From assembly GCA_964389475.1 (NCBI GenBank), contig CAYMFD010000141.1:1-7595 (forward strand): a stretch of 7,595 nt of DNA, in the 5' to 3' direction. The notes below the pieces were generated by a model. It was not told the DNA's origin and made no database searches. It worked only from the letters and a program-made list of their open reading frames with translations. Source of the stretch: CAYMFD01 sp964389475. Its GTDB lineage: Bacteria > Bacteroidota > Bacteroidia > Chitinophagales > Saprospiraceae. How positions within the stretch are numbered: the first letter of the stretch is position 1; every line of letters begins with the position of its first letter. Below, in pieces: positions 6,371 to 7,595 of the stretch. The translations under genes and the position numbers were made by a program.

Positions 6371-7060
6371 GTCAAAATGTCTTTTGGTCCTTCTGGTAGT
6401 GGTCTTTTTGAATGACTTGCCATCTTTAAACGACACGAAGCTAAATGTACCATGGCTAGTCGTCTTGAACTGATCTACTGACAGTTTGACGATCCTTAGC
6501 ATCGTATTTACGTTTTGTTCATCACCGTATGGTACCACCATGGTACCACCCACCTTGAGCTGACCTAGGAGCGCCTTCGGTATCTCTTTGGCACCACAAG
6601 TCAATATGATCTTGTCAAATGGGGCAAAGCGTGGTAGGCCTTTGTAGCCATCACCGTGGTAGGTACGGATGAGGCCCAGGCCTAACCTTTCTAGTAGGGC
6701 TGTGGTCTTTTCGAAGAGGGCCGCTTGCCGCTCTATCGTATATACTTTGCCACCCAATAGGTGTAAGATCGTTGCCTGATAGCCCGATCCTGTACCTATC
6801 TCTAGTATGAGGTCTCCTTTTTTGATGTCTAGTAATGTAGATTGAGTCGCTACGGTGTGCGGACGGCTGATCGTCTGTTCCACGCCTATATCATAAGCTA
6901 GATCTTGATAAGCTCGCGTCACATCTGCATCCGGCATGTACTCATGTCGTGGTACAGACCCCATAACTGCCAGCACCGCTTCGTTGGTTATACCCTTTTC
7001 TCGCAACGTTGTAATCATACGTTTGCGGAGACCGTTCGCTATATTAGACCTTTTACGCAT
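6341..7060 (-). CDS. pcm: Protein-L-isoaspartate O-methyltransferase
   Basis: This enzyme uses S-adenosylmethionine to methylate abnormal L-isoaspartyl residues in aged proteins, starting their repair; it is cytosolic and no signal peptide is seen. The 239-residue protein carries the family blocks VPRHEYMP (36-43), AYQDLAYDIGVEQTISRPHTVATQSTLL (50-77), SAM-binding motif I LILEIGTGSGYQATIL (84-99), VYTIER (106-111), HGDGYKGLPRFAPFDKIILTCGAKEIPKALLGQLKVGGTMVVPYG (135-179) and a final FSFVSF (206-211). TCGAKEIP (154-161) replaces the more common TAAAxxIP. The enzyme core normally ends near residue 212; the last 27 residues form a Lys/Arg-rich tail (KSFKKTTTRRTKRH, 215-228) that ends in the overlap with the convergent DUF1501 gene. 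The ATG is preceded by a -7-like element only 4 bases away. No neighbour suggests an operon. Confidence 0.93.
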   Translation of the reverse strand: MRKRSNIANGLRKRMITTLREKGITNEAVLAVMGSVPRHEYMPDADVTRAYQDLAYDIGVEQTISRPHTVATQSTLLDIKKGDLILEIGTGSGYQATILHLLGGKVYTIERQAALFEKTTALLERLGLGLIRTYHGDGYKGLPRFAPFDKIILTCGAKEIPKALLGQLKVGGTMVVPYGDEQNVNTMLRIVKLSVDQFKTTSHGTFSFVSFKDGKSFKKTTTRRTKRHFDPSLKRVTLD

Positions 7061-7064
7061 GGTA

Positions 7065-7072
7065 TAAAGGTA
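7065..7072 (-). promoter_or_regulatory. Candidate -7 element for pcm
   Basis: Read on the minus strand, TACCTTTA ends 4 bases before the pcm ATG. It matches the Bacteroidota -7 consensus TAnnTTTG at all but the last position. Upstream (7074-7105) the DNA is very A/T-rich, but I see no clear TTTG -33 box at the right distance. If functional, transcription would start at or within a few bases of the ATG, giving an essentially leaderless mRNA like that proposed for queE. Confidence 0.4.
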
Positions 7073-7595
7073 GTAACATATTATAAATATTTGTAATGTA
7101 AAGAATTACGATCATAGCATTGCCGTTTTGTCCTGCTTAGACTATCATTGCTGTCAGGAGCCATTGCAAGTCGTGTGAGATAGGTAGGTGTTGTTGTTAA
7201 GTGGGCGAGTAGCTCAGATATAAACTCTCTACAGTTGGCTACACAGGTAGTGTTTTATGGCTCTATGTGTTTTTGAGTAGGTAGAAGTGCTAGAAGCTTG
7301 ATTTTGAAAGCAGAGGCTATATTCCTTGGTATGTCTGTCTTTAGTTCGGGCGATAATACAGCTAGTTGTTTTATGGGGTGATAAGTGATCGGCTGCCTAC
7401 AGTTATCTGTCGCTGTACAGAGCTAGATCGAGAGTCGATAAAATGTGCGATTTTTCGTAGTAGCCCGTGATAATCTAGTCTGACAAAGTAGATTGGCGCT
7501 TGCTAGTAGTTTCTAAACCTATGTGTCGCAGAAAAATGAAAGCAATTTTGACACGACTCTAGATCGGTCTTGACTTGGTCAGTATAATGGCAAAG
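7073..7595. other. Region without a supported gene
   Basis: About 520 bases without a convincing coding region on either strand; stop codons, especially TAG, are frequent in all frames. The part next to pcm is A/T-rich and probably holds its promoter. At 7203-7217 there is a 15-base likeness to a tRNA 5' end, without the rest of a tRNA. Short inverted repeats exist (for example TACAG/CTGTA around 7399-7418) but none is strong. An ATG at 7587 reads Met-Ala-Lys to the window edge and could begin a gene beyond it. On the minus strand one frame is open for 30 codons from the window edge and ends at a TAG near 7505; it has no recognisable motif. Confidence 0.6.

Noticed and set aside
6905..7096. 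Plus-strand 63-codon open frame over the 5' end of pcm
   Set aside because: It is opposite the conserved N-terminal part of pcm and its composition is antisense-like.
7569..7586. Sigma-70-like TTGACT and TATAAT before the ATG at 7587
   Set aside because: The spacing is only about seven bases, far short of 17, and Bacteroidota use a different consensus.
7587..7595. Start of a gene (Met-Ala-Lys) at the right edge
   Set aside because: Only three codons are visible, so no coding claim can be supported.

Overview
The window looks like a chromosomal segment of a Bacteroidota bacterium. Four things point there: a secreted protein with a type IX secretion (T9SS) C-terminal sorting domain, an adjacent DUF1800/DUF1501 gene pair, start codons without Shine-Dalgarno sequences, and copies of the Bacteroidota -7 promoter motif TAnnTTTG. 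The style of the secreted proteins recalls Saprospiria (Lewinella-like organisms), but that finer placement is inference. No mobile element, CRISPR array, rRNA or complete tRNA was found.

Layout. Positions 1-347 (minus) hold the N-terminal part of an exported DUF547 protein that runs off the window. It is divergent, across 24 bases, from a plus-strand cluster: a family 2 glycosyltransferase of the TIGR04283 type (372-1082), the radical SAM enzyme QueE of 7-deazaguanine synthesis with a GTG start (1104-1748), and a small DUF1801 protein (1752-2108). A 131-base gap follows, with possible promoter elements and a strong leader hairpin. Next comes a compact three-gene plus-strand unit: a T9SS-exported discoidin-like protein (2240-2986), an exported DUF1800 protein (2994-4820) and a Tat-exported DUF1501 protein (4841-6349). 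Protein-L-isoaspartate methyltransferase (pcm, 6341-7060, minus) converges on this unit and overlaps its last gene by 9 bases. The last 520 or so bases show no supported gene.

How the genes relate. The three-gene unit is the most interesting part. Gaps of 7 and 20 bases suggest co-transcription. Each product carries an export signal, apparently for different routes: Sec plus T9SS, Sec, and Tat. DUF1800 and DUF1501 are recurrent neighbours of unknown biochemical role, and here they are joined by a discoidin-like protein that could be a surface binding partner. The glycosyltransferase, queE and DUF1801 genes are tightly spaced but have no obvious shared pathway, and queE has no other queuosine genes beside it.

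Regulatory observations. queE and pcm each have a -7-like octamer ending 4-5 bases before the start codon, suggesting leaderless or nearly leaderless mRNAs. The convergent DUF1501 and pcm stop codons lie inside one 12-bp hairpin, a candidate shared terminator or 3'-end stabiliser.
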